This document shows, piece by piece, positions 1 through 11,170 of a stretch of DNA of 53,852 nt. The translations under genes and the position numbers were made by a program. Positions within the stretch are counted from its first letter, which is position 1. Each line of letters opens with the position of its first letter. The stretch is taken from the NCBI GenBank assembly GCA_003427395.1, contig BFEA01000038.1:2997257-3051108 (forward strand). Direction: 5' to 3'. Origin of the DNA: Chara braunii. Lineage: Eukaryota; Streptophyta; Charophyceae; Charales; Characeae. A model generated the notes under the pieces. It did not search any database, was not told the origin of the DNA, and was given only the letters and a program-made list of their open reading frames with translations.

Positions 1-46
<46 letters not shown>
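1..46. repeat. (TCTA)n microsatellite at window edge
   Basis: Pure tetranucleotide run from the first base, so it probably continues outside the window. Confidence 0.97.
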
Positions 47-413
47 AACGTAGAGTGCTGCATTTTAAATTCATTTTCGACATTTCTTCGAATTAAAAAA
101 TGGCAAAAGACTGTCACACCGTTGAGCTGGCTCAACTCAGCGGTGTAAGTGGGACTTGGCCCCAGGGTACCAGTACCAGTCTACCTTGAAACTCAAGTGC
201 TGTACCTCGTCCCAGCAGATGACACCAAGAAGACGAGCAAAAAAAAAAAAAAAAAGAAACTAAGTCCAGATCAATGATGAACAAACGCCGTTGCCGTCGC
301 AAGGACGCAATGTCGTGCCAAACCTGAATTTCACTGCGCACAGGGTCCCATTGTATTTCTTTTCCGGTACTCTTGGCAGTTGCATCCCAAAAAGAACAAG
401 GAAAAAAAAAAAA

Positions 414-420
<7 letters not shown>

Positions 421-470
<50 letters not shown>
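421..470. repeat. (GA)25 microsatellite
   Basis: A perfect GA dinucleotide run directly follows a poly-A stretch at 402-416. Translated frames across it are artefacts of the repeat. Confidence 0.97.
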
Positions 471-475
<5 letters not shown>

Positions 476-973
476 TTTTTGCACACCATTAACAACAGAG
501 AGGGGTGTCATCATTCAATCATAAGGTTGTCAACCTTTCACACACCATGAACTTGGTCTGTATGTAGACCATGTTCATGATGGTTTAGTAATGCCCTCAA
601 TGCCATCCAGGTTCAAGCCCACCAAATCCCGCCACATTCAAAGCATTCTTCAGATTTTTGTTTCCCTTTTTATTTTTATTTCGGGAACTTGTACGGTGAA
701 ACATTGTGCAAAGCTCTCACTGTTGATGGAAAAAAAAAAATCATATACTGACTATTACTGAGCCCTCCCACACGCCATGATGGCTGCAATCCGAAAAAAG
801 TGCAATCATCAATGCTCAGGATCACAATGCACTTCTCTTCTCTTTTTTTTTTTGATGCTTTTCTGACTGCTTTCTTGGGACGCGGGAAGGGGTGTGTGTT
901 ATAGATTTTCCCCACAACAGCCCCCATTCCACCCAGATGAATAGATATTAGATTCAGAATCAAACCAGTCTTT

Positions 974-1526
974 GAGTTGGACCCCACAGGAAAAACGATG
1001 GAGAAACTGTCCGGCCAAAAACAACGGGCAAAGAATTTTGGAAAGCTCGAAAGCAGTTCTGCAGGGACCCCACCGCGGAGGACCAAATGCGCCGTGGAAA
1101 CCCTTTGGGAATCAGTTGAGCCAATCGTTGCCTTTCTCCGTCGGCACTCTTTTTTTTTTTTCTTGTTTTCTAACTTTTCTTTGTTTTTCCTTTTTTTTTG
1201 TGTGGCACTCTTGGTCGCTATTTGCTGCTGCCTCCCGTGAGACTTTTCCAAGACCTTTCCAGGACAGATACGCCCTCCCCCCTGCCCTCCAGAGTTGGCA
1301 CAAAACTGCGGCAAGGAATCCTCCCGTGAGACCTTTCCAGGCTGCGGACTATGTGAAAACAGAAAACTACGTTTTTCCAAGCCGCAATCTGCGGTCTGTG
1401 GGGTCCGGGAAAACAGTTTGCGGGAGAAATTTCACCTTTCCGTGGACATCTGCCGCAGGCTGTGGGGTCCTGGAAACAGTTTCGCGGCAAAGTTTTGCCT
1501 TTCCGCGGTCCTGTGGGGTCCAACTC
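974..1526. mobile_element. non-autonomous terminal-inverted-repeat element (MITE-like)
   Basis: The ends carry a perfect 16-bp inverted repeat: gagttggaccccacag at 974-989 and its reverse complement at 1511-1526. The right half holds further GTGGGGTCC boxes about 60 bp apart, each followed by a related CAGTTT-type segment, so the subterminal region is itself repetitive. TTT flanks both ends and could be a 3-bp target duplication, but that is too short to be sure. No transposase frame is visible, so a superfamily cannot be named. Confidence 0.6.
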
Positions 1527-1865
1527 TTTGTCCTATTGCAGACAACGAGAGCATTTGAGATGTCCAACATATTAAAGCAATTTTATAATTAGACAGTTTT
1601 TTGGTTGTCCTTGGGGTACCCCTTCCATTGTTCTTGCAGCTCCCCTTTTACTGTGCCTCTTACGCACAAGGCTGCCGATGCTGATTGTGGTTGAGCGGCA
1701 GCTGCCCACATCCCTGTGTGCCTTCACGGCCCACTTGCACGTTATTTCAGGAGGCAGAGTAAAAGGGAAGGTATGCTCCTGAGCATTTCTCTTCAGAGCT
1801 TCATACTCCTGTTCCTTTCACTTCAGATCTTCACCTTATACAGTCTTTGTGTCCGTCCTTCATCT

Positions 1866-2769
1866 TGAAACGGTATTCACCACTTTGCAGTAGCTGATGC
1901 AGATCCCAGGGCTCGATCCCTAGTTCCCCACCTTAGTTCACCTTACCTGTGTACAGTAACTGTGTCAACCCGTAGATTTGAACCTGCGACCTGTAGGACC
2001 GCCAGTGGCAGGTAAGATCTCGTAGGTTACAGGGTAGAAGGGAGTCGAACTGTAGACCTGTCGGGTAGGAGTCTAGGCAGTCTAGAGGTCTTAGCTGTAG
2101 ACTGTCCGAGGGTCAACGCCGTAGCTGCTACTTACCTGAAAGGGCAGAGTCGTAGCTGCTACAGTCCCGAAAGGCCAAAGTAGAGGTTTCTAGAAGTGGC
2201 CTTTCTGAGCCAGCCCCTGTTTCGGTAGAGGCAAGTGGTCAAGTGGTGTAGGTCCACCACGCTGAGTCAACAGTCCCAGTTCAGTCAGTCCGGTCCTGTC
2301 CAGCAAGTACCGTCTGGGACTCTGTGCACCAGGGGGCCAGGGCTACAGGGCAGACCAACGCATCCCAGAAGTATAAATCAAGAGGTCGCGCCCAGTCATT
2401 CAAATTCATTCCTGTGGAAGCCATGCGGAAGCGCTGCCTCAGCTGCTTGTGCGAGGAGGTCTGCAGTGTGCCCGAAGTCGAAGTGGGCAGAGAAGTGTAG
2501 TATAGCGATAGGGTAGTGGCAGCTAGCGCTGCCATAGCTATAGTAGTGTGTGTGTGTGTGCGTGATGTGAGTGTGCAGAGTGTCGAGTGTGGGATATCCA
2601 GGGCGATCCAGTGTGTGAACAGTGGATGTTGGGCGCTCAGTCGCCATAGCCAGTGGGAGTGGACTTACCTGGAAGCCATATCTCTGTGTACTGTGTGGGC
2701 GCATGTCGCCAGTTTGTTGTGCTGCTGTTCACGAGCATGAAAAGTGTGAATGAGTCGAGTCTGATTGCA
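1866..2769 (+). mobile_element. solo LTR, family A, copy 1
   Basis: The sequence starts TGAAAC, ends ATTGCA, and is flanked by the 4-bp direct repeat ATCT (1862-1865 and 2770-2773). It aligns along its length with the reverse complement of 8082-8959 and with the LTR at 36751-37669. A TATA-like gtataaat lies at 2371-2378, followed about 50 bp later by a block conserved in all copies (gccatgcggaagcgctgc), which probably marks the U3/R boundary. No internal domain adjoins it, so it is a solo LTR left by recombination. Ty3/gypsy membership is inferred from the copy at 36.7 kb. Confidence 0.85.
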
Positions 2770-3082
2770 ATCTTCATACCTCCACTCATTTCATTTCTGA
2801 TCTTCATATTGTCTGTTCTCTTAATGATGCTCATCCGCATGTATTTGTTAGTAGCACAAAGGGAGTGCAGGGGAGGGTGGAGGGAAAGGGATAGAAGGTG
2901 GGGTTCTATAGGAGTATGGGGCAGGGGAGGTAGGGGCAAAGGGAAGGAATGAAATATGTAAAGGGCAGGATAGAGTATGACATGCAAAGAGCAGGGGAGA
3001 GGTGTATGACAAGCTTCACAGAATTCTAAATATTCACCACTGAAACAGACTACTCTAGCATGGCACAGGGTGAAAAAAAAAA
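2770..3082. other. stretch without recognised genes
   Basis: A G-rich, AGGG-repetitive stretch lies between the solo LTR and the RING-like frame. No gene or mobile-element end was recognised in it. Confidence 0.5.
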
Positions 3083-3612
3083 CTATGGCAACTGGCCACC
3101 CCTACAGACCAGACAGGACCGGTTCGGGTGTGGGCTATGGAAGCACCGCATCCAATTTTCGCAGTCACAGTTGCTGCATCGAATGGCACGGCGCAGACAG
3201 ATGTCACAGGCTATGTGGCTCCTACATGCTAGGAACACAGAGGCACGTCGACCGCAATTATAGAGGCATTGCCGTTCCAGCCCCTGTCTACAAATCGGAC
3301 ATGACAGGTCGGGGTGCCGTACATGAGTACAGTACTGACTGTCATCGTACGTATGGAAGCAAAAACTCGCATGGACTATCCCTTCATAATCCTCACGGCA
3401 CAAGGCATGTGAACCACATGCTAGTTGAATCTCCGGTGGGTCATCACAAAACGGCATGGACCATCTTTCTTAGGCTTCCTCAGTATGTATTCCTTCTCTA
3501 TGGGCAGATGACGACAGGGAGGATCGGTCCAACGCAAGGGCGTTCAGCTGCTGCAGGATATGATCCGCAACAGCTTGCCCTGGTGGTGATAAACTATGAG
3601 CACATTGCTCTG

Positions 3613-3616
<4 letters not shown>
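3083..3616 (-). pseudogene. double RING-like Cys/His-rich protein fragment
   Basis: The minus strand reads as one frame from the CA-repeat at about 3616 to a stop at 3083, broken once by a TAA (about 3473-3475). The stretch after the stop, which also starts with ATG at 3457, holds two similar modules: LACGSHALC...HPDLSCPICRQG and LACRSHIACDIC...HPNRSCLVCRGG. The second fits a RING-like C-x3-C-x9-C-x2-H-x2-C-x2-C...C-x2-C ladder, as expected for zinc-binding E3-ligase-type domains. The part before the stop (with AVADHILQQLNALAL) is leucine-rich and protein-like. It may be a pseudogene, a TE-captured gene piece, or one exon of a gene whose other exons I could not find. The partner and pathway are unknown. 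Confidence 0.5.
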
Positions 3617-3674
<58 letters not shown>

Positions 3675-3699
3675 ATGTGTGTGCGTGTGTGTGTGTGTG
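3613..3699. repeat. (TG)n microsatellite
   Basis: An almost pure TG run is followed by interrupted TG/GA units to about 3724. It abuts the upstream end of the RING-like frame, where it would read as a His-Thr run. Confidence 0.95.
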
Positions 3700-3894
3700 G
3701 AGATGTGTGGAGATGTGTGTGTATGAACACACATGTATACGATATCCCCAACGTGACATAATCACGAACACCATCAGTGAAACCACTTCAAAGGTAAAAC
3801 TGCAATAGTTTTGAGATTGGACGTGAAAGGTCGTCACACATAGCGCCATACATTGCAAAGCACACAAGGCAGAAAGAAAACCAACAGCACAAAC

Positions 3895-4085
3895 CAAAGC
3901 ATATAGGTTGGAGGGCACGGGGGAGGCGGGTGGGCAGGCAACCAGCACAAAACAGCAAAGCATATAGGTTGGAGGGCACGGGGAAGGCGGGTGGACAAGC
4001 AAACAGCACAAAACAACAAAGCACACTAGGTAAAAGACATGGGGTAGACAGATGGGCAAGCAAACAGCGTAAAACAGCAAGGGAA
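3895..4085. repeat. minisatellite, about 61-bp unit, three copies
   Basis: The unit begins near AGCATATAGGTTGGAGGGCA and ends near CAGCACAAAACAGCAA. It recurs at about 3898, 3958 and 4018, with the third copy more diverged. The neighbouring 4.1-4.9 kb is rich in related GCAAGC/AACAGC words but shows no clean period. Confidence 0.75.
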
Positions 4086-5051
4086 ACAACAAGACAAACG
4101 ACGACAATGCAAGAACAGCACCCTGAAAAAAATACAAGTATAAACAAAGCAACGACTGAAAAAAATAAAACTGATGATGAAAGATTGTTTCGTCGGAGTT
4201 GCACCGGCTCATTAGGAGGCTGAACCCTCGACAATCTGCAGAATGCCCGTATTGATGGTTTGGGTCATGCACCCTTTGACCCTTGTTGAAGGCAGACTGT
4301 CCCCAAGTGGAACATAGCAGCGGGCAGCAACCCTGTGGAGCACCAGGCAACGCAGTAGAGGCAACACGACTGCACAACGCCAAAGATGACTGCAAGGAAA
4401 GACACGGCACACAGGACTCACAGCACGGCAACCAAGCAGTGAAGCACCAAGCAACACCACCACGACAACCACACTGCAAGGGACAAGAGGGCAAGCGGAC
4501 AAGCAGTAGAGCAACCATGCTGGGGAGCACAAGGCAACCCCAACACGGCAACCAAACTACAGGGCGCGCAAGCAAAGAACCCAGAAGGCACGACCAGCGG
4601 ACGGGCTGCAAGGCAGCGAAGCAGCGAAGCGCAAGGCAACACCACAACCCGGCCAGACCACATAGCGAAGACAGCAGCATGCCAAGAACGACCTGTGAGG
4701 CAAGCGGAACGGGCAGCAAGGCAGTGATGAAGCGCAGACGGGGTCGTCCACACATCCAACGCGGAGCAAAGCAGCACATCACCTACTCACATCACAGGTG
4801 AACCCCACAGACTGTTGGTTCCCACCACCCACTGAGCCAGGGAGACACTCCGACGAGCATCCGTCATCACCTACAGGCAACACAGACATCCCAAACCGAG
4901 CGGCCCCCTAAGAGTGCAGTTGGCACTCCAAACGAGGAACCACCGACTGTTTGGCACTACTTAAGGGTGCTCAGTTTGGGTAAGCAAAACACTTAGAAAA
5001 AGATTAGGGGGAGGACAGACAACAACAGAAAAAACAGACAAACAGACAATT

Positions 5052-5054
<3 letters not shown>
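4086..5054. other. stretch without recognised genes
   Basis: Long frames on both strands reflect biased composition (CAA/GCA-rich on +) and have no recognisable domain. I see no LTR ends, tRNA or TIR here. Confidence 0.5.

Positions 5055-5084
<30 letters not shown>
5055..5084. repeat. (TG)n microsatellite
   Basis: A perfect TG run ends in a G-run and (GA)3, just upstream of the recognisable LINE-1 sequence. Confidence 0.95.
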
Positions 5085-5087
<3 letters not shown>

Positions 5088-5318
5088 GGGGGGAGAGAGA
5101 GATGCATCCAGATCCGTCTGTAAATGTTTTTCTGGGTGCACAGTGTTTGCCTTGTCTTCAGATGCACAGTGGTTGCCTTGTCATTTCCAGCTTTTCCCAG
5201 CCATATATTTTCCCAAAAGACGACAACCACAAAAAAAAAGAAAAAACATTCAAAATAAAAACGGCAACCACAAAAAATCAAAGGGCACGCCACAACATCC
5301 AATTTCGCGCTCCCCAGA

Positions 5319-5762
5319 TTGGAGAAAGGGCTAAGCATAGAGGAAAAACTGAGCACTATGGTATCAAAGGAAAAACCAATGAAGGAAGGGGTGCTTGGGG
5401 AGGCGTTGAGAGTGCACGCAGCGACCGGGAAAGAGCAAGTGGAAGAAGGGGAAGCCTTAGATGTGAGACCTGTGGTCGCGATATTTAATGAAAAGGCGAA
5501 ATTGTACAGCAGCCTGCAATGGAGACCATGGTGGCAGATTTCACAGCTCCCCTACACGGCGCTTGGCACAACAGTTTTGCCAGAATTGCCAGCAGCAAGC
5601 CTGGCACAAGCCTTTGCCATGGGCATCCAAAAGATGACGATTTTGGAGATTGGAGAAGCATTACACCCCATACTGGAGAAGGGAGAAGGGGTGACCTTAC
5701 AACCAATGAGCCCAACCAGATCCTCCTAAATACACGCAATTCAGGATAAACAGCAACCCTAA
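5319..5762 (+). pseudogene. LINE-1 probable ORF1 C-terminal remnant
   Basis: Overlapping frames of 136 and 76 codons end just before the ORF2 start at 5775. Position and Glu/Lys-rich composition suggest the end of a LINE ORF1 (nucleic-acid-binding protein). No zinc knuckle or RRM is visible, so this rests on context. Confidence 0.35.
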
Positions 5763-5774
5763 GAACACTGAACC

Positions 5775-7145
5775 ATGGAAACAGGCGAGGACCGAAATGA
5801 GGGGGGAATAAAGGATTACAAAAGGGACAAGAGGAAAGCTGAGCTGGAAATAAGATCCTGGAACGTGCACGGACTGGAAACAATTTTGTCCTCACCTGCG
5901 AAATGGTACAGCTTCACGGTTAACACAAATTGGTTTGATAAGGAGCCCCCAGACATAGTCTGCATCCGAGAAACTCACCTTTCTGACTCTGAGGAACACA
6001 GAGTAGTTAAAGAAGAAATAGTGAGGAGACTAAGGGATGTGAAGAGAGCAGAATGGGCCAATAGTCCGGCAGCAGCCTCAGCTGGAGTGTTGATTCTATT
6101 TAATAGTAAGGCAAAGACTGCACAAAACCTCAACATAGAACACATAAACAAGGATACAAGCGGAGGAAGATGGATCAGAGTAGACTTCTCTTTAAGGCAA
6201 GAAGAACTAACACTACTTAATGCATATGCGCCAAACTCCAACGCACAAAGAAGAATCTTATTAGAGACAATCAAACAAGAGTGCCCAAACCTTCGCCACA
6301 CCATAGCGGTGGGGGACTGGAATGCTACTCTAGACCCTCTATTAGATAGGATCTCCCACTCTAGAGGGGGAATAGACGAATCTGAAGCACAAATAATGTT
6401 GGAATTCATAACATGAAAGAAACTGATAGAACCCTTCAGAACAAGATTCCCAAATGTCAAAAGGTATACATGCACGAGGAAAACTTCACAAGGGAGAACC
6501 TCCTTCTCTAGAATTGACTACTTCCTAGTATCGGAATCATTATTGGGGGCTACAATATTTAACTACCCATACTATGGAGGCTTTGACCACAGGCACATAG
6601 GTCTACTACTTAACTTTGGTTTGGACAATCAAGTAGGGCCAAGCTTCTTCAAAGTAAACCACTCCCTAATCAGATTAGAAGGATTCCAAAAAGTCATCAA
6701 ACAAACCTGGGAGGGAATTGCACCCGAGCTCCAAGGAGTAGAGATGGTTGCCAACTTCGCCAAGGGGCTACGTGAGCTAAGTATTGGACTAAATAAAGAA
6801 TCAAGGAAAGAAGCTAAGCGTAGAAGGGAAAGGCAAGAACTTCTAGAAGCCTTGGTTGAAATAGCGGAATATAACTTAATCTGTAATCCAGGAGCTCCTC
6901 TCTACGAAACCCTATTGGCCAAGGCAAAGGAAGAACTAGCGCAATGGGCGGAGTGGAGGAGAAGAGGCCTCAACATTAGAGCAAGAATAAAAGACTGGGA
7001 AAGCAACGAGTCCATGACTAAGTTTTCTTCCAAAAAATTAAGTCAAATAAGCATAATAACAGGATAACAGAACTGAAGGATGAGAGAGGCATAACAACAG
7101 GCAACCCAAAGCAGATTTTAGAAATAGCCGCGGATTTCTACAAAA
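5775..7145 (+). pseudogene. LINE-1 ORF2 endonuclease domain and linker
   Basis: The frame starts with ATG at 5775 and encodes an AP-endonuclease-like (EEP) domain, which in LINEs nicks target DNA to prime reverse transcription. Visible motifs in order are SWNVHGL, IRETHLS (the usual Gln before Glu is Arg here), NAYAPN, GDWNATLDP and, after a TGA at about 6414-6416, SRIDYFL. The linker (GLREL...ELAQWAEWRRRGLNIRARIKDWE) matches the equivalent linker in LINE-2. A frameshift near 7030 follows. The stop sits where Trp is plausible (TGG to TGA). It cannot produce intact ORF2. Confidence 0.85.
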
Positions 7146-7147
7146 AG

Positions 7148-9400
7148 TTGTACACAACACAATCCGATGTAGGAGATTCGAACACAATCAGATGGGCTAG
7201 AGAGAAATTCACAAAGCACCTAGATTGGAGCTTAAGCCCCGAAGCAAGGGCATACCTGGATCAGGACATAACACTAGCAGAGATACACAGGGCCCTAAAC
7301 TCCATGAAACCAAACAAGGTGCCGGGTAAAGACGGCCTGACCAAAGAATGTTGGCAAGAATACTGGCCAGTTTTAGGGGAAGACTTACACAAATTTTATC
7401 AAGAAGCATTCAAGGAAGGGAGCTTAGGAGAAGATATAAGTACAGGGATAGTGACACTATTGTACAAAAAGGGAGATAGAACGGATATAAGAAATCATAG
7501 ACCAATCACATTACTGCCAGTAGCATACAAAATTCTAGCAAAAACGCTAGCAAATAGAATCAAGAAAGTCACGAATAAATGCTTCCACCTGGATCAAACA
7601 GGATTCATACCCGGAAGATACATACTAGACAATGTAGTATGCCTTAATGAGGCGACCAAGCTTATAAGGGACAGAAGACTACAAGCAGCCATCCTATTCT
7701 TTGACTTCGAAAAAGCCTATGATCAAGTTAACTGGGACTTCCTCCAAATGTGCATGGAAAAGATGGGGGTCGGACCAATCTTTTGCAAATGGGTGAGGGT
7801 GCTATACTCAGAAGCGAGAGGACAAGTACACGTGAACGGCTTCCTTTTTGAGGAATACAAGATGACCAGGTCAGTATGGCAGGGAGACCCGTTAGCGGCG
7901 CCTATTTTTCTTTTCGTAATGGAAGCAATAGCAGCATATTTAAGGAAGGACCCATCAATTGAAAGACTACAACCACTAAACAGTACACATAACAGACAAA
8001 CCTACCTATCGACAACTATGCTCTTCACAAATGATCTCACAGTCTTAATAAGAGCATCGGACTCTTCATTCCAAGCGCTAATGCAATTAGACTCGTTTTT
8101 CAAACACACTTTTCATGCATGTAAACAGCAACGCAGCATACTGGCGACATGCGCCCACTCAAAACTCAGAGATATGGCTTTCAGATACGAGTTCACTCTC
8201 AATTGGCTATGGCGACTTCAGCGCCCAAACATCTCACTGTTCACATACATTGGATCACCCTGGATCTCCCACACGCATCACTCTAACACTCGAACACACA
8301 CACACACTTACTACTAACTACAGCTATGGCAGTTGTCGCTGCATCTACCCTATCGCTATGCTAACTCTCTCTCTCTAGCCCACTGCGTCCTCCGGGCTCA
8401 TCTGCAGACCTCCTCGCACAAGTCGTTGTGGCAGCGCTTCCGCATGGCTCACGCAGGAATGAATGAATGGCTAGGCGCTGCCTCTTGATTTATACTTCAG
8501 AAACTCGTTGGTCTGCCCTTTGCCATCAGCCCTTGGTGCTCACAGTCCCCCTGTGGTACTTGCTGGACTGGACTGGGACTCTCTAGACCCTTCTGCTGAC
8601 TGTAGGCAGTCGTACCGTCGACTCAGTGCAGTTGCACTGAGGTCCTACTTGTTCACCTTGCCACTTGTCTTCGTCTGAAAACGTGGGCCTACCTTAGACT
8701 CACCACTTGACCACTTGCCGACCTTCTAGAAGGACTACAGCTAGGCCTCTGGACTCTACTTGGACTCCTACCTTACAGGTCTACAGTTCGAATCTCCCTA
8801 CAGCCTACAACCTACGACGACCTACTTACCACTGGCTATCGTGCAGGTCACGGGTTCAACTCCAAGGAACTGTGCAGATACTGTACACAAGTAAGCTGAG
8901 GTCAAGGGATCGACCCCTGGGATCTGCATCGGCTACTGCCAAAGGTGAAAACTGTTTCACTAACAAAAGCAATGGCATTTCAACTGGCATCAGAAATGAA
9001 GATAAACTCGAAGAAGACAGTCGGATGGTGGACTTCGGATCAACCCCCACCCCCGATCATAGAAACAACGCAAGGACTCCAATGGCTGAATCCCCAGGAC
9101 CCGGTAAGATTTTTGGGAGCTTCAATATCTTTGGCGGGCACTAGTGACTCAATGGCTGACAACTTACTAGCAGCAGTCATGAATAAGTATATAGGGTGGC
9201 AAAGGATTTATACCTCTCTAATGGGTAGGGCACTAATCATCAATACATCAATCTTCTCGATGAAATGGTATAGCCTCAATATGGGACCCCCCCAAGCAAT
9301 TTACAAAAAACTTAAGAAGAAGGGCATCAGCATATCTTCGGACAGGAGATGCCTCAAGACATCACTTCATCACAAAAGTGGCCTGGAAGTATGTCATAAA
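7148..9400 (+). pseudogene. LINE-1 ORF2 reverse transcriptase, split by a solo LTR, active site mutated
   Basis: RT motifs are clear in the first part: [53 protein letters not shown] and a QGDPLAAP motif. The catalytic F/Y-x-D-D box reads LFTNDLTVL (8021-8047): the first metal-binding Asp is Asn at 8030-8032, so the enzyme should be dead. After SSFQAL the reading is interrupted by the solo LTR (8082-8959) and resumes at 8960 as KAMAFQLASEMKIN, matching the order in LINE-2. Decay continues after about 9310. Confidence 0.88.
8082..8959 (-). mobile_element. solo LTR, family A, copy 2, inserted in LINE-1 RT
   Basis: It begins TGCAATTAG and ends GTTTCA on the + strand, so the LTR reads on the minus strand. 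It is flanked by CTAA (8078-8081 and 8960-8963). Deleting it joins ...QAL to TKAMAFQLASEM and restores LINE RT reading. It aligns along its length with 1866-2769 in inverted orientation. A TATA-like motif on the minus strand lies at 8487-8499. The + strand frame that runs from RT into it is a read-through artefact. Confidence 0.92.
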
Positions 9401-11170
9401 CGCAGCGAGTAAAGGGGGGCTAAGCATGATAGATCCTGCAACAGAATACAAAGCATTACAAACAAAATGGATAATCAGACTGTTACTCAAATTGGAATTA
9501 CCCTGGCAGGGCATGGCAATCCACCAAATCAAAAACCTCTTACCCTTCAAAGCACATGAGAGCATTGAAGGACATGCATGGATCATGAACAAATATTGGA
9601 CACCCAGGAAGGAGGGAACAAGGATAAGACTAGGAAGAACAACCCCAACTGGAGACCCACCAAGCAAGCATTGGGCCAACCTGATTGGTTCATGGAGAGA
9701 GGTGTTTCCCCAAAGACGAAGGGGCCCGTCGACCAAGGAAGAAGTCTTGCGCCAGCCCCTGTTTGGAAACGAAATGTTGACGACCGAAGAAGGAAAGCCA
9801 TGGACCTTAAAGTGCGAAGACAAAAGGTGGAGAAGATGGGTAGAGAACGGCATATGGAAAATAAAACATACATGGGACGACAAGAAAAAAATGGAGAACG
9901 GTCAATGAATTGAGAATGATCTTGAGGGGGCATCACAGACTGTAGAAAAATTTAGAAGATCTAATTAACAGCGTACCCATAGCTTGGAGATCCCTGCTGA
10001 AAAAGAACAAAACATGGAAGAAGGGTGACTGGGCAACCTTGAGGATACAGGAAACACCTTCAGTAGCCCTACTTCTAAAAAAACTATCGAAACAAGACCC
10101 AAATTTTGCCACATTTGAGGTATATGAACTTGAACACACAGGGAACTCGATCACACTAGTACGCGGAGAGAAACTTGAGGAACTAGAATTTAATACGAGT
10201 GACCTAAGAAAGGTCAGAGAGCTAAAAAATGAGCAGATGAAAGGGAGAAAAAAAAAAGGAGAAAGAAGGGAGCCAACCTGGCTTTTTAGGCCAAACAAGG
10301 ACATAACAGAATTAGAAGTTGACCCAGGGGAATGGGGATGGTACAAGAATAGGGGAAGAGGACGGGCCAAAAAATTGACCGCCCTACATGAATACACAGT
10401 AAAGACTGGCTACAAAATAAGAAGCAAACCAGCAGACCTGAATCAAACAATGCCAAAAAGATGGGGAAAACAGCTAGAAATAGAGGCAAACTGGCTGCAA
10501 AGCATACCCTGGACATACTACGCATCAATCAGACCACAAAGAGTGAGAAGTCTGCAATGGCTAATAATCCACCTACCAGTCCCAGTAAACGCATGGGTAG
10601 ATGTAGGATGAAAAGAAACAGAAAGATCGACCACTTCCGCACACTGCAAAATGTGCACGGAAAACCAAACGGAAACCCTCACACACTGCTTAATAGAGTG
10701 CCCACACGCACAAACAATATGGAACAGGTGTTCGTCAATTTGGACAAGTATAATAGGAACGGAGTTCCCAAAAGACAAATTCTTCCTACTAACAGCGGTA
10801 AATAGAGAAGAAAAAAACGAAGAGGAGAATGACCAGATACTACAACTTTTCAGAAAACTACAATATGGATCATCTGGAGAGCAAGATGCTTGGATACAAT
10901 AGGGAAGAAGAGGATATCGGTAAACGAATCATGGGAGGAAGCTAGAGAATTGATGGAAGCAAAAATAAGAATAGAATGGAATAAAACCTTGAATAGGATG
11001 GGCAAAGAGGATATAGACAGCAAGAAAAACATAATCCAGAAGGAATTTGAGGAGAGATGGTGAAGGAACGGGCTAATCGCAGAAGTTACTGACAGGACAT
11101 TACACTTCTCAAACTGGTGGAAACATGATGAAAATCAAACAGCAGAAAATGAGCAAAACCGATGGACCTA
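9378..11170 (+). pseudogene. LINE-1 ORF2 C-terminal region with zf-RVT-like motif
   Basis: Frames at 9378-9908, 10039-10611 and 10651-10902 together match the LINE-2 C-terminus: a KGGLSMIDP block, TYYASIRPQRVRSLQWLI, then CKMCTENQTETLTHCLIECP, a Cys/His set like the zf-RVT domain of plant L1 elements. Frameshifts and TGA codons separate them. A last recognisable stretch reads through RRISVNESWEEARELMEAKI to a stop near 11170. Confidence 0.8.

Larger units (their letters stand above)
5090..11170 (+). mobile_element. LINE-1: L1-type non-LTR retrotransposon, degenerate
   Basis: Endonuclease, reverse transcriptase and C-terminal Cys/His domain appear in the order expected for plant L1 LINE ORF2, preceded by a short probable ORF1 tail. 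The element is split by the solo LTR at 8082-8959; removing that insert restores the RT frame. It is further broken by stops and frameshifts (a TGA at about 6414-6416, a frameshift near 7030, others beyond 9400). The 5' boundary is uncertain. The shared LINE 3' tail is missing at its end, where the next LINE fragment begins. Confidence 0.85.

Noticed and set aside
1866-2769. Independent tRNA genes from B-box-like words in family A LTRs (about 1968-1985, 8856-8873)
   Set aside because: No A-box or cloverleaf at the right distance; they belong to the LTR.
3544-4782. 412-codon minus-strand frame
   Set aside because: Low-complexity Cys/Leu/Val-rich reading of repetitive DNA plus the CA microsatellite; no domain.
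5319-5729. Host gene from the 136-codon frame before LINE-1 ORF2
   Set aside because: Position and spacing fit a LINE ORF1 tail; no independent domain seen.
8115-8378. Plus-strand frames continuing from LINE-1 RT
   Set aside because: They run into the inverted solo LTR; true RT resumes at 8960.
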